A stretch of DNA of 64,000 nucleotides from Sulfitobacter sp. W027 (GCF_025143985.1 NZ_CP083567.1:62001-126000), one strand, 5' to 3'; shown: positions 51,094-61,085, counted from the first letter of the stretch. The notes: a model not told the origin generated them from the letters alone. Program-made: numbers and translations.

Positions 51094-53523
51094 ATGAAAC
51101 AAAGACTGGTCATCATCGGCGCTGGCATGGCATCGGGCCGCGTCATCGAACATCTGGTTGAGACCGATCCAGATGCCTTTGACATCACCCTGTTCAACGC
51201 GGAGGCGCGGGGGAATTACAATCGCATCATGCTGAGCCCGGTGCTCTCGGGCGAAAAGACCTATGAGGAAATCGTCACCCATGACAGCGATTGGTATGCC
51301 ACACAGGGTGTGACCTGTCGCTTTGGTGAGCCTGTGTCTGGCATCGATCCGACGATGAAGGTGGTCTCCGGTCAGAATGGCCATCTTCCATATGACAAGC
51401 TGATCATCGCCACCGGCTCTGCGCCCTTCATCATTCCGGTTCCCGGCAAAGACCTGCCGGGCGTCGTCACCTATCGTGATTTGGACGATACCAATGCGAT
51501 GATAAGCGCGGCGGGGAAGGGCGGCAAAGCCGTGGTCATCGGCGGTGGGCTTTTAGGGTTGGAGGCCGCAGCCGGCCTTGCCGAACGTGGAATGGAGGTC
51601 ACGGTGGTGCATCTGATGGGCCACCTTATGGAGCGGCAATTGGATGAGGCGGCAGGTTACCTGTTGCGCAAGGACCTCGAGGGGCGCGGCATCAGCATCC
51701 GCACGCAGGCCTCAACCAAGGCGATCATCGGCGCGGAACGGGCCGAGGCCGTCGTGCTGGAAGACGGCGAAACCCTGCCAGCCGATCTGGTGGTCATGGC
51801 CGTTGGCATCCGGCCCGAAACCCGGCTCGCGACCGACGCGGGGCTGACGGTCGCGCGGGGCATCGAGGTGAATGCGCAGATGCAGACGTCGGACCCAGAT
51901 ATCTTTGCCGTGGGCGAATGCGTGGAGTTTGACGGGCAGCTTTTCGGGCTTGTGGCGCCGCTTTATGATCAGGCCAAGGTTCTGGCGCGGAGCCTGCTAG
52001 ACGGGGTCGATGCTTTCATCGCGAAGGATACTGCCACCAAGCTGAAAGTAACCGGCTGCGATCTGTTCAGCGCGGGTGACTTTGCTGAAGGGGAAGGGCG
52101 TGAAGATATCGTGCTGCGTGACCCTGCACGGGGCATCTACAAACGGCTGGTGATTGAGGGAGACCGATTGATTGGCGCGGTGATGTACGGCGACACAGCA
52201 GATGGCAATTGGTTCTTCCAGTTGATCAAAGACGGCACCGATATCGACGAAATGCGCGAGACGCTCATATTCGGTCCGGCATTTCAGGGGGGCGATACCT
52301 CGGACCCGCTCTCAGCCGTTGCAGCATTGCCGCGTGACGCGGAAATTTGCGGCTGCAACGGCATTTGCAAAGGCACCATCACCGACGCCATCGCAAGCGG
52401 CGCGACTGATTTGGCCGCGATCAAGGCCGCGACCAAGGCCAGTGCGTCCTGCGGGACCTGCACAGGGCTGGTCGAACAGGTCTTGCAGGTCACACTGGGT
52501 GATGACTTCGTCATGCCGACCGCCCAGCCCATCTGCCCCTGCTGTGACCTAACCAATGAGGACATCCGCCTGCTGATCAAATCGCAGGAGTTGAAGTCTA
52601 AAGAGGCCGTTTGGCAGGAGTTGGGCTGGAAAACCCGCAACGGCTGTCACATTTGCCGCCCTGCAGTGAACTTCTATCTGCTGGCCGATTGGCCCCTAGA
52701 GTATCAAGACGACCCGCAGAGCCGTTTCGTGAATGAACGCAAACACGCGAATATTCAAAAAGACGGCACTTTCAGCGTCGTGCCGCGCATGTGGGGCGGG
52801 ATCACCAACCCGGCCGAATTGCGCGCCATTGCCGATGCCGCCGACAAATACGATGTGCCGACGGTCAAGGTCACAGGCGGTCAGCGCATTGATCTGTTGG
52901 GCGTGAAGGGCGAAGACCTGCCCTATATCTGGGCCGATCTGAACAAGGCGGGGCTCGTCTCGGGCCATGCTTATTCAAAAGGGCTGCGCACGGTGAAAAC
53001 CTGTGTCGGCACCGACCACTGCCGTTTTGGCACGCAGGACAGCACCGGCCTCGGCATCAAGCTGGAACAGGCGCTCTGGGGGTCATGGACGCCGCACAAA
53101 GTCAAGCTGGGTGTCTCCGGCTGCCCGCGTAACTGTGCCGAAGCCACCTGCAAGGATGTTGGGATCATCTGCGTCGACAGCGGCTATCAGGTGAGCGTTG
53201 CCGGCGCAGCGGGGATGGACGTCAAAGAGACCGAGCGCCTTTGTGATGTCGGCACCGAGCAAGAGGCGATTGATGTGACGATTGCCTTTGTCCAACTTTA
53301 CCGTGAGCACGCCAAATACCTCGACCGCGCCTATAAATGGGTCGCCAAGGTTGGGCTCGATTGGGTGCAGGCCCGCATCGCCGACCCCGAGGAACGCGCA
53401 CGGCTGATCGCGGCATTCGAGCTCAGCCAATCCATCTATCGCAAAGACCCCTGGGCCGAGCACGCCAAAACGGCAGAGCGGTACCAGCCCCTCGCCAATC
53501 TGACACTGGAGGCCGCGGAATGA
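51094..53523 (+). CDS. nirB: Assimilatory nitrite reductase, large subunit
   Basis: The product is 809 residues from the ATG at 51094, four bases after the ATPase stop. Order of domains: FAD/NADH reductase (VIIGAGMASGRVIEHLVE; VVIGGGLLGLEAAAGLAERG), a BFD-type [2Fe-2S] segment (CGCNGICKGTITDAIASGAT and SCGTCTGLVEQVL), then the siroheme-[4Fe4S] reductase with the four Cys in VGTDHCRFG (preceded by Cys) and GVSGCPRNCAEATCKDVG. It reduces nitrite to ammonia with NADH. It overlaps nirD by four bases. Confidence 0.96.
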   Translation: MKQRLVIIGAGMASGRVIEHLVETDPDAFDITLFNAEARGNYNRIMLSPVLSGEKTYEEIVTHDSDWYATQGVTCRFGEPVSGIDPTMKVVSGQNGHLPYDKLIIATGSAPFIIPVPGKDLPGVVTYRDLDDTNAMISAAGKGGKAVVIGGGLLGLEAAAGLAERGMEVTVVHLMGHLMERQLDEAAGYLLRKDLEGRGISIRTQASTKAIIGAERAEAVVLEDGETLPADLVVMAVGIRPETRLATDAGLTVARGIEVNAQMQTSDPDIFAVGECVEFDGQLFGLVAPLYDQAKVLARSLLDGVDAFIAKDTATKLKVTGCDLFSAGDFAEGEGREDIVLRDPARGIYKRLVIEGDRLIGAVMYGDTADGNWFFQLIKDGTDIDEMRETLIFGPAFQGGDTSDPLSAVAALPRDAEICGCNGICKGTITDAIASGATDLAAIKAATKASASCGTCTGLVEQVLQVTLGDDFVMPTAQPICPCCDLTNEDIRLLIKSQELKSKEAVWQELGWKTRNGCHICRPAVNFYLLADWPLEYQDDPQSRFVNERKHANIQKDGTFSVVPRMWGGITNPAELRAIADAADKYDVPTVKVTGGQRIDLLGVKGEDLPYIWADLNKAGLVSGHAYSKGLRTVKTCVGTDHCRFGTQDSTGLGIKLEQALWGSWTPHKVKLGVSGCPRNCAEATCKDVGIICVDSGYQVSVAGAAGMDVKETERLCDVGTEQEAIDVTIAFVQLYREHAKYLDRAYKWVAKVGLDWVQARIADPEERARLIAAFELSQSIYRKDPWAEHAKTAERYQPLANLTLEAAE

Positions 53524-53849
53524 ACTGGATCGACATCGGCGCGATAGACGACATTCCCCTGCGCGGTGCGCGCAAGATCAAGACGGCACTTGGCTGCGTG
53601 GCCCTTTTCCGCACCGGCGAGGCGGAGGTTTTCGCTACCACCGATAGCTGCCCGCACAAGGGTGGACCGCTGTCTGAAGGGATCGTTCATGGTCAATCCG
53701 TCACTTGCCCGCTGCACAACTGGGTGTTCGACCTGAACACCGGGCAGGCGCAGGGCGAAAAGGGGGTCATCTCCACATATCCTGCGCGGGTAGAGGCTGG
53801 GCGCATCCTGATCGATGCGACCAAGCTTGCAAGTCGGAGTGCCGCGTGA
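53520..53849 (+). CDS. nirD: Nitrite reductase, small subunit
   Basis: The product is 109 residues, a Rieske-like protein. The Cys-x-His and Cys-x2-His iron-sulfur ligands are present in TDSCPHKGGPLSEGI and SVTCPLHNWVFDLNTGQA. Many NirD proteins have lost these ligands; this one keeps them, so it may hold a cluster. It overlaps nirB at its start and nasA by one base at its end (TGATG), keeping the subunits in step. Confidence 0.94.
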   Translation: MNWIDIGAIDDIPLRGARKIKTALGCVALFRTGEAEVFATTDSCPHKGGPLSEGIVHGQSVTCPLHNWVFDLNTGQAQGEKGVISTYPARVEAGRILIDATKLASRSAA

Positions 53850-56479
53850 TGGACGGCTCCGCCATGCCAGAGGTGCGCTCGACCTGTCCCTATTGCGGCG
53901 TGGGCTGTGGCGTGCTGCTGCGTGCGAATGGGGCGGGCGGTTTGAATGTGCGCGGCGATCCTGATCACCCAGCGAACCGTGGGCGGCTCTGCTCCAAAGG
54001 GGCGGCACTGGGGGAGACCGTGGGTCTGGGAAACCGCCTGCTGGCCCCCCGCGTTGATGGGCAGGAGGCGGGCTGGGACTGGACCTTGCAGCATGTCGCC
54101 GACCGGTTCTCGCAAACCATCGCGCAGCACGGCCCAGATAGCGTCGCCTTTTATGTCTCTGGCCAGATGCTGACAGAGGATTACTACGTCGCCAACAAGC
54201 TGATGAAAGGCTTCATCGGGTCGGCCAATATCGACACGAATTCCCGGCTCTGCATGGCCTCATCGGTTGCCGGTCACAAGCGCGCCTTTGGCAGCGACAC
54301 CGTGCCCGGCACCTATGAAGACATCGACGAGGCCGATCTTGTTGTGCTTGTGGGGTCGAACCTCGCTTGGTGTCATCCTGTACTGTACCAACGCCTACTG
54401 GGAGCACGCGCAACCCGTGGGACCAAGATTGTGGTGATCGACCCCCGCCGGACCGCGAGCTGTGATGGCGCCGATATGCATCTGGCCTTGCAACCCGGCT
54501 CAGATGTGGCGCTTTTCAATAGGCTTTTTAGCGAGATCTATGATGGCGGTGCCTGTGATGCGGATTTTCTGCGCCATACCAGCGGCTATGATGAAACCCT
54601 GCACAGGGCTCGTATCGAAAGCGGGGCCGCAACCGGGCTGAGCGACGCGGAAATAGTCGCTTTCTGCCGCCTCTGGATGCAGCATGAGAAGGTCGTGACG
54701 ATCTACTCGCAGGGCGTGAACCAGTCGACCAGCGGGTCCGACAAGGTCAATGCGATCCTGAATTGCCACCTCGCGACTGGTCGGATTGGCAAGCCCGGTT
54801 GCGGCCCATTCTCGGTGACCGGACAGCCTAATGCGATGGGCGGGCGCGAGGTCGGTGGGCTGGCCAATATGTTGGCCTGTCACTTGGATCTTGAGAATGC
54901 CGATCACAGTGCTGCCGTGCGTGATTTCTGGGGCGTGCCCTCGCTACCCGATAAGCCGGGGCTCAAAGCTGTCGACATGTTTCAAGCGGTGGGCGACGGG
55001 CGGATCAAAGCGCTGTGGATCATTCACACCAATCCCGCCGTCTCCATGCCCGAAGCCGATGCTGTGCGGGATGCAATTTCCGAATGCCCCTTCGTCGTTG
55101 TCAGCGACATTACCGATCAGACCGACACGGCGCGGCTGGCCGACGTGCTTTTGCCCGCCACTGCATGGGCTGAAAAGGACGGCACCGTCACCAATTCCGA
55201 CCGTACCATCAGCCGCCAGCGCAGCGTACTGCCCGCACCCGGCCAAGCCCGCCCGGATTGGCATATTCAGACCGAGGTGGGGCGGCGGATGGGGTTCGAA
55301 ACGGGATTTCATTTTGACGGCGTAGCAGAGATTTTTCGCGAATATGCAGCCCTTTCAGGTATTGCGGGACGGTTCGGACGGGATTTCGATATCTCGGGTT
55401 TGGCCAAGATCACGGACCAGCAATATGATGATTTCGCCCCGCAGCGCTGGCCAATCACCGCTGCGCGCCAAGGCGGGCGGTTCTTTGCGGATGGGCAGTT
55501 CTTTCACCCAGATGGCAGGGCGCGTTTGCTGCCCGTATCGTGGCGGCCGCCAGCGGCCCGGACGACGCGGCGTTATCCGTTTCGTTTGAACACAGGCCGC
55601 GTGCGGGACCAATGGCACACGATGACCCGCACCGGCCAAAGCCCGCGATTGTCGGCCCATCTGGCGGAACCCTTTCTCGAAATTCACCCCGAAGATGCCA
55701 CGGTATTGGGCATTCACCCCTCCGATCTGGTAGAGGTCTCCAGCCCCACGGGTGTCAGCATCCTGCGCGCGCGGATCACCGATGCTGTGCAGACAGGGCA
55801 GGTCTTTGCCCCAATGCACTGGACAGCAGAGACAGCCCCCTCTGCCCGGATCGACGCGCTGATCGCGGCGGCCTGCGATCCGGTTTCCGGCCAGCCCGAA
55901 AGCAAGGCGGGCGTTGTTGACCTGCGCCGGTTCGATGCCGGTTGGTACGGTTTTGCCGTCGCACAAAAACCTATGCACTTGACCGCCGACTACTGGGCCT
56001 TGGCGCGGACATCGCGCGGGTTTCGCGCCGAGTTGGCTGGCCGCCTGCAGCCTGACGATTGGGAGGCCGAGGCAAGGCGGCTTTTTGATGCGCCGACTGC
56101 TGTGCTGACCACGATCATAGATGCGCGCCGCGGCTCTGCACGGATCGCGGCTCACGCCGACGGGGTGCTTTTGGGCGCGCTCTTTGTGTCGCCAACCCCT
56201 GTCGCGATCATGCGTGATTACCTCGTGACATTGCCCGGCACCCGCGCGGCTGGCGCGTTAACGGGACGCCCTGCAGCCGACGCCCCGAACCCCGGACCAA
56301 CCTTGTGTTCCTGCTTTGGCGTGGGGATCAACACCATACTTGAAGCGATCGAAACGCGCGGTCTGATGTCAGTCGAAAGTATCGGCGAAGCACTGGGGGC
56401 TGGGACTAACTGCGGTTCTTGCCGCCCGGAAATCGCGGAACTGTTGAACAATCTTTTAACCCGTGAGGCCGCAGAATGA
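53849..56479 (+). CDS. nasA: Assimilatory nitrate reductase, catalytic subunit
   Basis: The product is 876 residues from the ATG at 53849. The N-terminal [4Fe-4S] motif has its Cys in STCPYCGVGCGVLLR and RGRLCSKGAALGE. The Mo-bis-MGD domains follow (VGSNLAWCHPVLYQR; IDPRRTASCDGADMH). A C-terminal BFD-type [2Fe-2S] domain has LCSCFGVGINTILEAI and GTNCGSCRPEIAELL, a feature of NasA proteins that take electrons from a separate reductase or ferredoxin. It is cytoplasmic and reduces nitrate to nitrite for NirBD. Confidence 0.95.
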   Translation: MDGSAMPEVRSTCPYCGVGCGVLLRANGAGGLNVRGDPDHPANRGRLCSKGAALGETVGLGNRLLAPRVDGQEAGWDWTLQHVADRFSQTIAQHGPDSVAFYVSGQMLTEDYYVANKLMKGFIGSANIDTNSRLCMASSVAGHKRAFGSDTVPGTYEDIDEADLVVLVGSNLAWCHPVLYQRLLGARATRGTKIVVIDPRRTASCDGADMHLALQPGSDVALFNRLFSEIYDGGACDADFLRHTSGYDETLHRARIESGAATGLSDAEIVAFCRLWMQHEKVVTIYSQGVNQSTSGSDKVNAILNCHLATGRIGKPGCGPFSVTGQPNAMGGREVGGLANMLACHLDLENADHSAAVRDFWGVPSLPDKPGLKAVDMFQAVGDGRIKALWIIHTNPAVSMPEADAVRDAISECPFVVVSDITDQTDTARLADVLLPATAWAEKDGTVTNSDRTISRQRSVLPAPGQARPDWHIQTEVGRRMGFETGFHFDGVAEIFREYAALSGIAGRFGRDFDISGLAKITDQQYDDFAPQRWPITAARQGGRFFADGQFFHPDGRARLLPVSWRPPAARTTRRYPFRLNTGRVRDQWHTMTRTGQSPRLSAHLAEPFLEIHPEDATVLGIHPSDLVEVSSPTGVSILRARITDAVQTGQVFAPMHWTAETAPSARIDALIAAACDPVSGQPESKAGVVDLRRFDAGWYGFAVAQKPMHLTADYWALARTSRGFRAELAGRLQPDDWEAEARRLFDAPTAVLTTIIDARRGSARIAAHADGVLLGALFVSPTPVAIMRDYLVTLPGTRAAGALTGRPAADAPNPGPTLCSCFGVGINTILEAIETRGLMSVESIGEALGAGTNCGSCRPEIAELLNNLLTREAAE

Positions 56480-57378
56480 GCTTGTCAGCCCATGTTCGTA
56501 CGCTGGGGCGCGGGCCCGGGCGGTCACGGTCCTTAACGCAGGAGGAAGCCTTTGATGCCATGTCCTCCATGTTGCGGGGGGATGCAGATGCCGAAGCTGT
56601 GGGCGCGCTTTTGATGCTCTTGCGAATGAAAGGCGAGACTGCGCCCGAGATTGCCGGGTTTGCCGCCGCGGCGCAGGCGCATATGCCCGCCTTGCCGCCC
56701 GTCGATCTGGATTGGCCCAGCTATGCCGCCGGCCGCACACGCGGTGCGCCGTGGTTCCTGCTGTCGGCGCAGGAGGTCGCGCAGGCGGGCCACCGCGTCT
56801 TGTTGCATGGCTGGAACGGCGCCGATGCACAGGTGCGGGACGGCTTAGCCGTTGCGGGGATCGGGGTTGGAGACTGCGCTGACGAAATTGCACGGCTGCT
56901 TGATCGCGACGGTATCGCCTATTTGCCGCTGGAACGTGCACATCCCGCTCTGTTCCGGCTGTTGGATTTGCGGCGGGTTTTTGGATTGCGGTCCTGCGTC
57001 AACACCGTCTGCCGCATGCTGAACCCGGGCGCTGCGTCGGCCTGTGTGCAGGGTGTGTTTCACCCGTCCTATCGCCTCTTGCAGGCCGACGCGGCAGCGC
57101 TTTTGGGGCTGAACGGCCTGACCGTAATCAAGGGCGGCGGCGGAGAGTTCGAACGCCACCCTTCAAAAGAGATTGCGGCCTTCGGATTGCGGCAGGGGCA
57201 TAGCTGGGAGGCGACCTTTCCAGCGCTTTGTGATGAAACCCGCCGTCTGTCTTCTGATACAGCCCGCACGTGGGCGCACCAAACGCCGACCGCATTCGAG
57301 GCTGAAATCATCACCGGCACCAAAGCACTTGCGCTTGATACGCTGGGTATTCCCGACACCACCGAGCAGGCCGCCTGA
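56476..57378 (+). CDS. TrpD2/YbiB-like glycosyltransferase-family protein
   Basis: The product is 300 residues, related to anthranilate phosphoribosyltransferase: helical N-terminal part (LTQEEAFDAMSSMLRGDADA; VGALLMLLRMKGETAPEIAG) and the later VFGLRSCVNTVCRMLNPGAA and VFHPSYRLLQADAAALLGL. The glycine loop that binds PRPP in TrpD is altered (VLLHGWNGADAQ in place of TGGDG). E. coli YbiB of this family binds nucleic acid and not PRPP. It overlaps nasA by four bases and precedes cysG, so a role in nitrate assimilation is implied; none is established. Confidence 0.85.
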   Translation: MSLSAHVRTLGRGPGRSRSLTQEEAFDAMSSMLRGDADAEAVGALLMLLRMKGETAPEIAGFAAAAQAHMPALPPVDLDWPSYAAGRTRGAPWFLLSAQEVAQAGHRVLLHGWNGADAQVRDGLAVAGIGVGDCADEIARLLDRDGIAYLPLERAHPALFRLLDLRRVFGLRSCVNTVCRMLNPGAASACVQGVFHPSYRLLQADAAALLGLNGLTVIKGGGGEFERHPSKEIAAFGLRQGHSWEATFPALCDETRRLSSDTARTWAHQTPTAFEAEIITGTKALALDTLGIPDTTEQAA

Positions 57379-57390
57379 CAGGAGATTGCC

Positions 57391-58815
57391 ATGAAATCTT
57401 TTCCAATGTTCATCCGTACGACGGGCCGCCGGGTTGTTATCGTCGGCGGCGGAGAGCAGGCGGCACAGAAGGCGCGATTGCTCCTGAAAACCGACGCTGA
57501 ACTGGTTCTGGTGGCCCCGGCGCTCGATGCGGAACTGGCTGATCTGGTGAACAGCGGGCGGGCAGGGCAGATCTCAGAGCTATCGCGGGCGGTGTTTGAG
57601 GACGCGGTCATGGCCTTTGTCGGCACCGGCTGCCCCGCGCTGGATGCAGCGGCGCATGCGCTCGCCAAGGCGGCACGCTGCCCGGTGAATGTGGTCGACC
57701 AGCCCGACCTTTGCGACATGACCACGCCCGCCATCGTGGACCGAGACCCCATCGTCGTAGCGATCGGGAGCGAAGGCACCGCACCTGTATTAACGCGCGA
57801 GATTAAGACCAAGATTGAGCGATTTCTGCCGCAGAACATTGGTGGCCTCGCTGCCTTTGCCGGGCGGCTCAGACCCAGTGTCGCAGGCAATATTCCCTTG
57901 GCACAGCGCCGCGCCTTTTGGGCTTGGGTCTTCAAGGGGACTCCACGCAGACAATGGGTACGAGGGGCCGAACGCGACGCCGCGCGTGACATTAAAGCTG
58001 CCATTGCCAGCGGCGGCACCACCGGGGAGAATATCGGCCAGATCACCTTGGTCGGCGCTGGCCCCGGCGCGCGCGACCTGTTGACCCTGCGCGCGGTCGA
58101 AAGGCTTCAGGAAGCGGATGTAATCTTTTACGACAGGTTGGTCGATGCAGAGGTTCTGGAATTGGCCCGCCGTGACGCTGAGCGCGTGTTCGTCGGCAAA
58201 CACGTCGGCGCCCATCGCTGGCCGCAGGATCGGATCAACAGCATGGTCGTCTCCGAGGCGAAGAAGGGGCGTCGCGTTGTGCGGTTGAAATCCGGAGATC
58301 CCGGGGTGTTTGGACGCGCTGCCGAGGAAGTGGAGGCCGCGCGTGACGCCGGTATTCCAATCGAAATCGTGCCCGGTGTGACTGCCGCCTGTGCTGCCGC
58401 AGCCGGGCTTACCCGCAGCCTGACAGAGCGGGGTGTCACCAATACCCTTGTGCTGGCGACAGGCACCGGCAGGGCCGAAGACCCATTGCCCGACAGCATC
58501 CGCCTGTCCGGTCCCGGCACCACCACAGCGCTTTATATGTCGGTCTCTCAAGCCAGCCGACTGTCCGACCTGTGGATGCAACAAGGGATGCCGCCGGACT
58601 GCTCGGTGGATATTTGTGTTGAGGTAACCAAACAAGGCCAACGGTATTTAGAAGCGACTGTCGCTACGATGGCAAATGTTTTGCGGGAACATCTCGTGAC
58701 GGGCAGTGCGATCCTCCTCGTCACGTGGCCTTCTGAAAAAGGTGTAACATCAGCGATGCAGACATTCGAAACGGGTCTGAGCCTTCAAACTGAAACTGTA
58801 GCGAAAAGAGCTTGA
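57391..58815 (+). CDS. cysG: Siroheme synthase, bifunctional
   Basis: The product is 474 residues with two parts. The N-terminal precorrin-2 dehydrogenase/ferrochelatase begins with RRVVIVGGGEQAAQKARLLL and holds TTPAIVDRDPIVVAIGSEG. The C-terminal uroporphyrinogen-III methyltransferase has VGAGPGARDLLTLRAVERLQ, VVRLKSGDPGVFGRAAEEVE and VPGVTAACAAAAGLTRSLTE. It makes siroheme, the cofactor of NirB, which explains its place at the end of the operon. GGAGA precedes the start. Confidence 0.95.
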   Translation: MKSFPMFIRTTGRRVVIVGGGEQAAQKARLLLKTDAELVLVAPALDAELADLVNSGRAGQISELSRAVFEDAVMAFVGTGCPALDAAAHALAKAARCPVNVVDQPDLCDMTTPAIVDRDPIVVAIGSEGTAPVLTREIKTKIERFLPQNIGGLAAFAGRLRPSVAGNIPLAQRRAFWAWVFKGTPRRQWVRGAERDAARDIKAAIASGGTTGENIGQITLVGAGPGARDLLTLRAVERLQEADVIFYDRLVDAEVLELARRDAERVFVGKHVGAHRWPQDRINSMVVSEAKKGRRVVRLKSGDPGVFGRAAEEVEAARDAGIPIEIVPGVTAACAAAAGLTRSLTERGVTNTLVLATGTGRAEDPLPDSIRLSGPGTTTALYMSVSQASRLSDLWMQQGMPPDCSVDICVEVTKQGQRYLEATVATMANVLREHLVTGSAILLVTWPSEKGVTSAMQTFETGLSLQTETVAKRA

Positions 58816-58857
58816 TGTGAGCGATATCCGAACTAAGCGCCGTTTGCGCGGATAGTA

Positions 58858-58881
58858 GGGACCGATGCTGTAACCGGTCCC
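58858..58881 (+). terminator. Hairpin after cysG
   Basis: GGGACCG and CGGTCCC form a 7-bp perfect stem with a 10-base loop, about 40 bases past the cysG stop. A run of C follows, and there is no T-run, so it is at best a weak terminator or 3' stabiliser of the nitrate operon transcript. Confidence 0.4.
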
Positions 58882-59068
58882 CCCCCCCGACATCACTCTG
58901 GCATCAAGGTGGGTCATGTTTGATCCAATTAGGAGGACGATTATCTCAATGCTTGTTACTGTTGGCTAAGTTAGAAGTCGGCAATTTGTCGTGGTTGTTA
59001 TTGCAAAGGACGCTTTTTCGGCACTCGACCGTTGTCAAGGACCTAACCGCGGACCACATAAGAATTGA

Positions 59069-59827
59069 TCATATATCCTGCGGCTTGATCGCGCTGATCG
59101 CATATCGATGTTCCAAGCGGCGCAAAACCGATTTTCGCCACCCAAGCTGGGCCGACTGCGCGCGGTGGATTTGTGCGAGATCCGTGTTGATTCTTACACG
59201 ATCGAATCCAGCGGCATTCAGCATTGCTGCCACAAGACCGGCCCGTGCCCCTGCACTGAAATGCACTCGCGCCAGAATTTCATTGTGACGGACGACCTGA
59301 GGGGAAATGGCGGCCCTGTTTGTGCCGCTTCGCAATAATCGTTTGGCGATCCGGCTTAAAAGGCTTTGCGAAACGAAATCTCCATCCACGATCAATAATG
59401 TTCCGCCAGGTTTTAATACGCGAAACCATTCGGCAAAGGCAGCTTTGGGATCGACCAGCGTCCAGACCAAATGGCGGGTGACAATCACGTCCATGCTTGC
59501 CGATAGCAGCGTTGTGCGTTCGGCATCGGCTTGCAGAAAGGTCACATCCGGCATTTTGCTGCGTGCGCGGTCCAACATCGGCACGGACCAATCCAGTCCA
59601 GTCACCGCAAAGCCCAAACTCTGACACAAGCGCGCAATCTCTCCGGTGCCAGATGCAAGATCAAGAAGCGCACGTCCGTCGGCATCACCCAGATGACGCC
59701 GGAATAAGGCCTGCCATGCAGCCATGTCAGCATCTATGCGGTGTCCAGGTTCATCGTCAAAGGTAGTGGCGCGCTCAGACCAATAGTCGCGGATATCATC
59801 GCGCAAGTCTCTGTTGCTGGTTGTCAT
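59069..59827 (-). CDS. Class I SAM-dependent methyltransferase
   Basis: The product is 252 residues from the ATG at 59827 (AGGGGAC upstream is minimal but earlier starts lack any site). Motif I is LLDLASGTGEIARLCQSLGF, motif II VTGLDWSVPMLDRARSKM, and VLKPGGTLLIVDGDFVSQ is the post-I region, all of the Methyltransf_11 type. The substrate is unknown. It is divergent from a ferric-siderophore-type ABC transporter and shares its control region, so it may modify an imported chelator or a related metabolite. Confidence 0.85.
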   Translation of the reverse strand: MTTSNRDLRDDIRDYWSERATTFDDEPGHRIDADMAAWQALFRRHLGDADGRALLDLASGTGEIARLCQSLGFAVTGLDWSVPMLDRARSKMPDVTFLQADAERTTLLSASMDVIVTRHLVWTLVDPKAAFAEWFRVLKPGGTLLIVDGDFVSQSLLSRIAKRLLRSGTNRAAISPQVVRHNEILARVHFSAGARAGLVAAMLNAAGFDRVRINTDLAQIHRAQSAQLGWRKSVLRRLEHRYAISAIKPQDI

Positions 59828-59866
59828 GAGGCAGTCCCCTGTCTGATCGGCGCTTTCTATATAGAT

Positions 59867-59904
59867 GACTGAAACTGTCAAGTTGGTAGTTGACTAAAAC
59901 AGTC
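59867..59904. promoter_or_regulatory. Two near-identical 13-mers in the divergent methyltransferase/transporter gap
   Basis: GACTGAAACTGTC (59867-59879) and GACTAAAACAGTC (59892-59904) share the form GACTnAAACnGTC. Their starts are 25 bp apart, and each is partly self-complementary. They fit binding sites of a dimeric regulator acting on both genes. They do not obviously match Fur, Irr or RirA consensus sites that I know. Confidence 0.5.
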
Positions 59905-59948
59905 GGGAAACCTAGACGGGCTCCGAGACACTTCATTAGGAGCATCCG

Positions 59949-61085
59949 ATGACCTTTCGTCCCTACTTTGGCGCCGCTGCGCTGAGCCTTCTCGCAGCCA
60001 GCCTTGCGCAAGCCGACCCAATTACTTTGACTGACATTGCGGGTCGAGAGGTCACGGTCGATGCACCAGTCGAACGCGTGATTTTGGGCGAAGGTCGGCA
60101 GGTCTTTTTCACCGCCGTTCTGGACAGCGAAGACCCATTCGAACGTGTGGTTGGCTGGCGCGACGATTTCGAGGAAGCCTCGCCGGAGACATACGATATC
60201 TACGCGCGGAAGTTCCCACACATGAAGGATATCCCGACCTTCGGCGGGTTCAAAGACGGATCGTTCGACATCGAACAGGCTGTGTCTTTGAACCCTGATG
60301 TGATGATCATGAACCTCGAATCCAAAGCTGCGACCGACGAGGCAGGCTACGAGGAGAAGCTGGCCAAGGTCGGCATCCCTATCGTCTATGTGGACTTTCG
60401 TGAAAAGCCTTTCGAGCACACGTCGCAGTCCATGCAGATCATCGGGCAACTGTTCGGCAAGGAAGAGAGAGCCGAGGAATTTGGCACCTTCTATAGTGAG
60501 GAGATTGCTCGCGTCACCGATGTCATCGCAGATCAAAAGGACTTTGACCGCCCGCTGGTCTTCGTCGAACGCGCCGGGGGCTATACTGAAGATTGCTGCA
60601 TGTCCTTCGGGGACGGCAACTTTGGTCGCTTCGTGGAACTGGCGGGAGGCACCAACATGGCGTCCGAATTCATTCCCGGGACCTTTGGCACAGTGAACGC
60701 CGAGCAAGTCATCGCGTCGGATCCGGATCAGGTTGTCGTTACCGGCGGCAACTGGGAGGCATATGTGCCCGGTGGAGCGTGGATTGGTATGGGGCCCGGC
60801 TCGGACATGGTTGAGGCCAAGCGCAAGTTGACCGCCTTAATGGACCGCCCCGCATATACAGGCATAAAGGCTGTAAAAGACGGTCAGGTTCACGGCATCT
60901 GGCACCAGTTCTACAACTCGCCTTACAGCTTTATTGCAGTGCAGCGGCTGGCCACGTGGCTCCACCCCGAACTATTCCCCGATCTTGATCCCGAAGTGAC
61001 GCTGAAAGAACTGCACACACGCTTTCTACCAGTGGACTACAGCCCGGGTTATTGGGTCTCACTGAGCGACACCACGACCAACTAA
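59949..61085 (+). CDS. Iron-siderophore-type ABC transporter, substrate-binding protein
   Basis: The product is 378 residues with a signal peptide (YFGAAALSLLAASLAQADPI). The periplasmic-binding fold of the FecB/FhuD type is seen in ITLTDIAGREVTVDAPVERV at the start of the mature part, and the domain junction helix in LFGKEERAEEFGTFYSEEIA. Family members bind ferric siderophores, heme or cobalamin. It is followed by a hairpin and a FecCD permease. No TonB-dependent receptor is adjacent, so how the ligand crosses the outer membrane is open. Confidence 0.9.
   Translation: MTFRPYFGAAALSLLAASLAQADPITLTDIAGREVTVDAPVERVILGEGRQVFFTAVLDSEDPFERVVGWRDDFEEASPETYDIYARKFPHMKDIPTFGGFKDGSFDIEQAVSLNPDVMIMNLESKAATDEAGYEEKLAKVGIPIVYVDFREKPFEHTSQSMQIIGQLFGKEERAEEFGTFYSEEIARVTDVIADQKDFDRPLVFVERAGGYTEDCCMSFGDGNFGRFVELAGGTNMASEFIPGTFGTVNAEQVIASDPDQVVVTGGNWEAYVPGGAWIGMGPGSDMVEAKRKLTALMDRPAYTGIKAVKDGQVHGIWHQFYNSPYSFIAVQRLATWLHPELFPDLDPEVTLKELHTRFLPVDYSPGYWVSLSDTTTN

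Noticed and set aside
58877..58889. Run of ten or more C after cysG as a phase-variable tract
   Set aside because: It lies outside any gene and promoter that I can identify, so slippage would have no evident effect.
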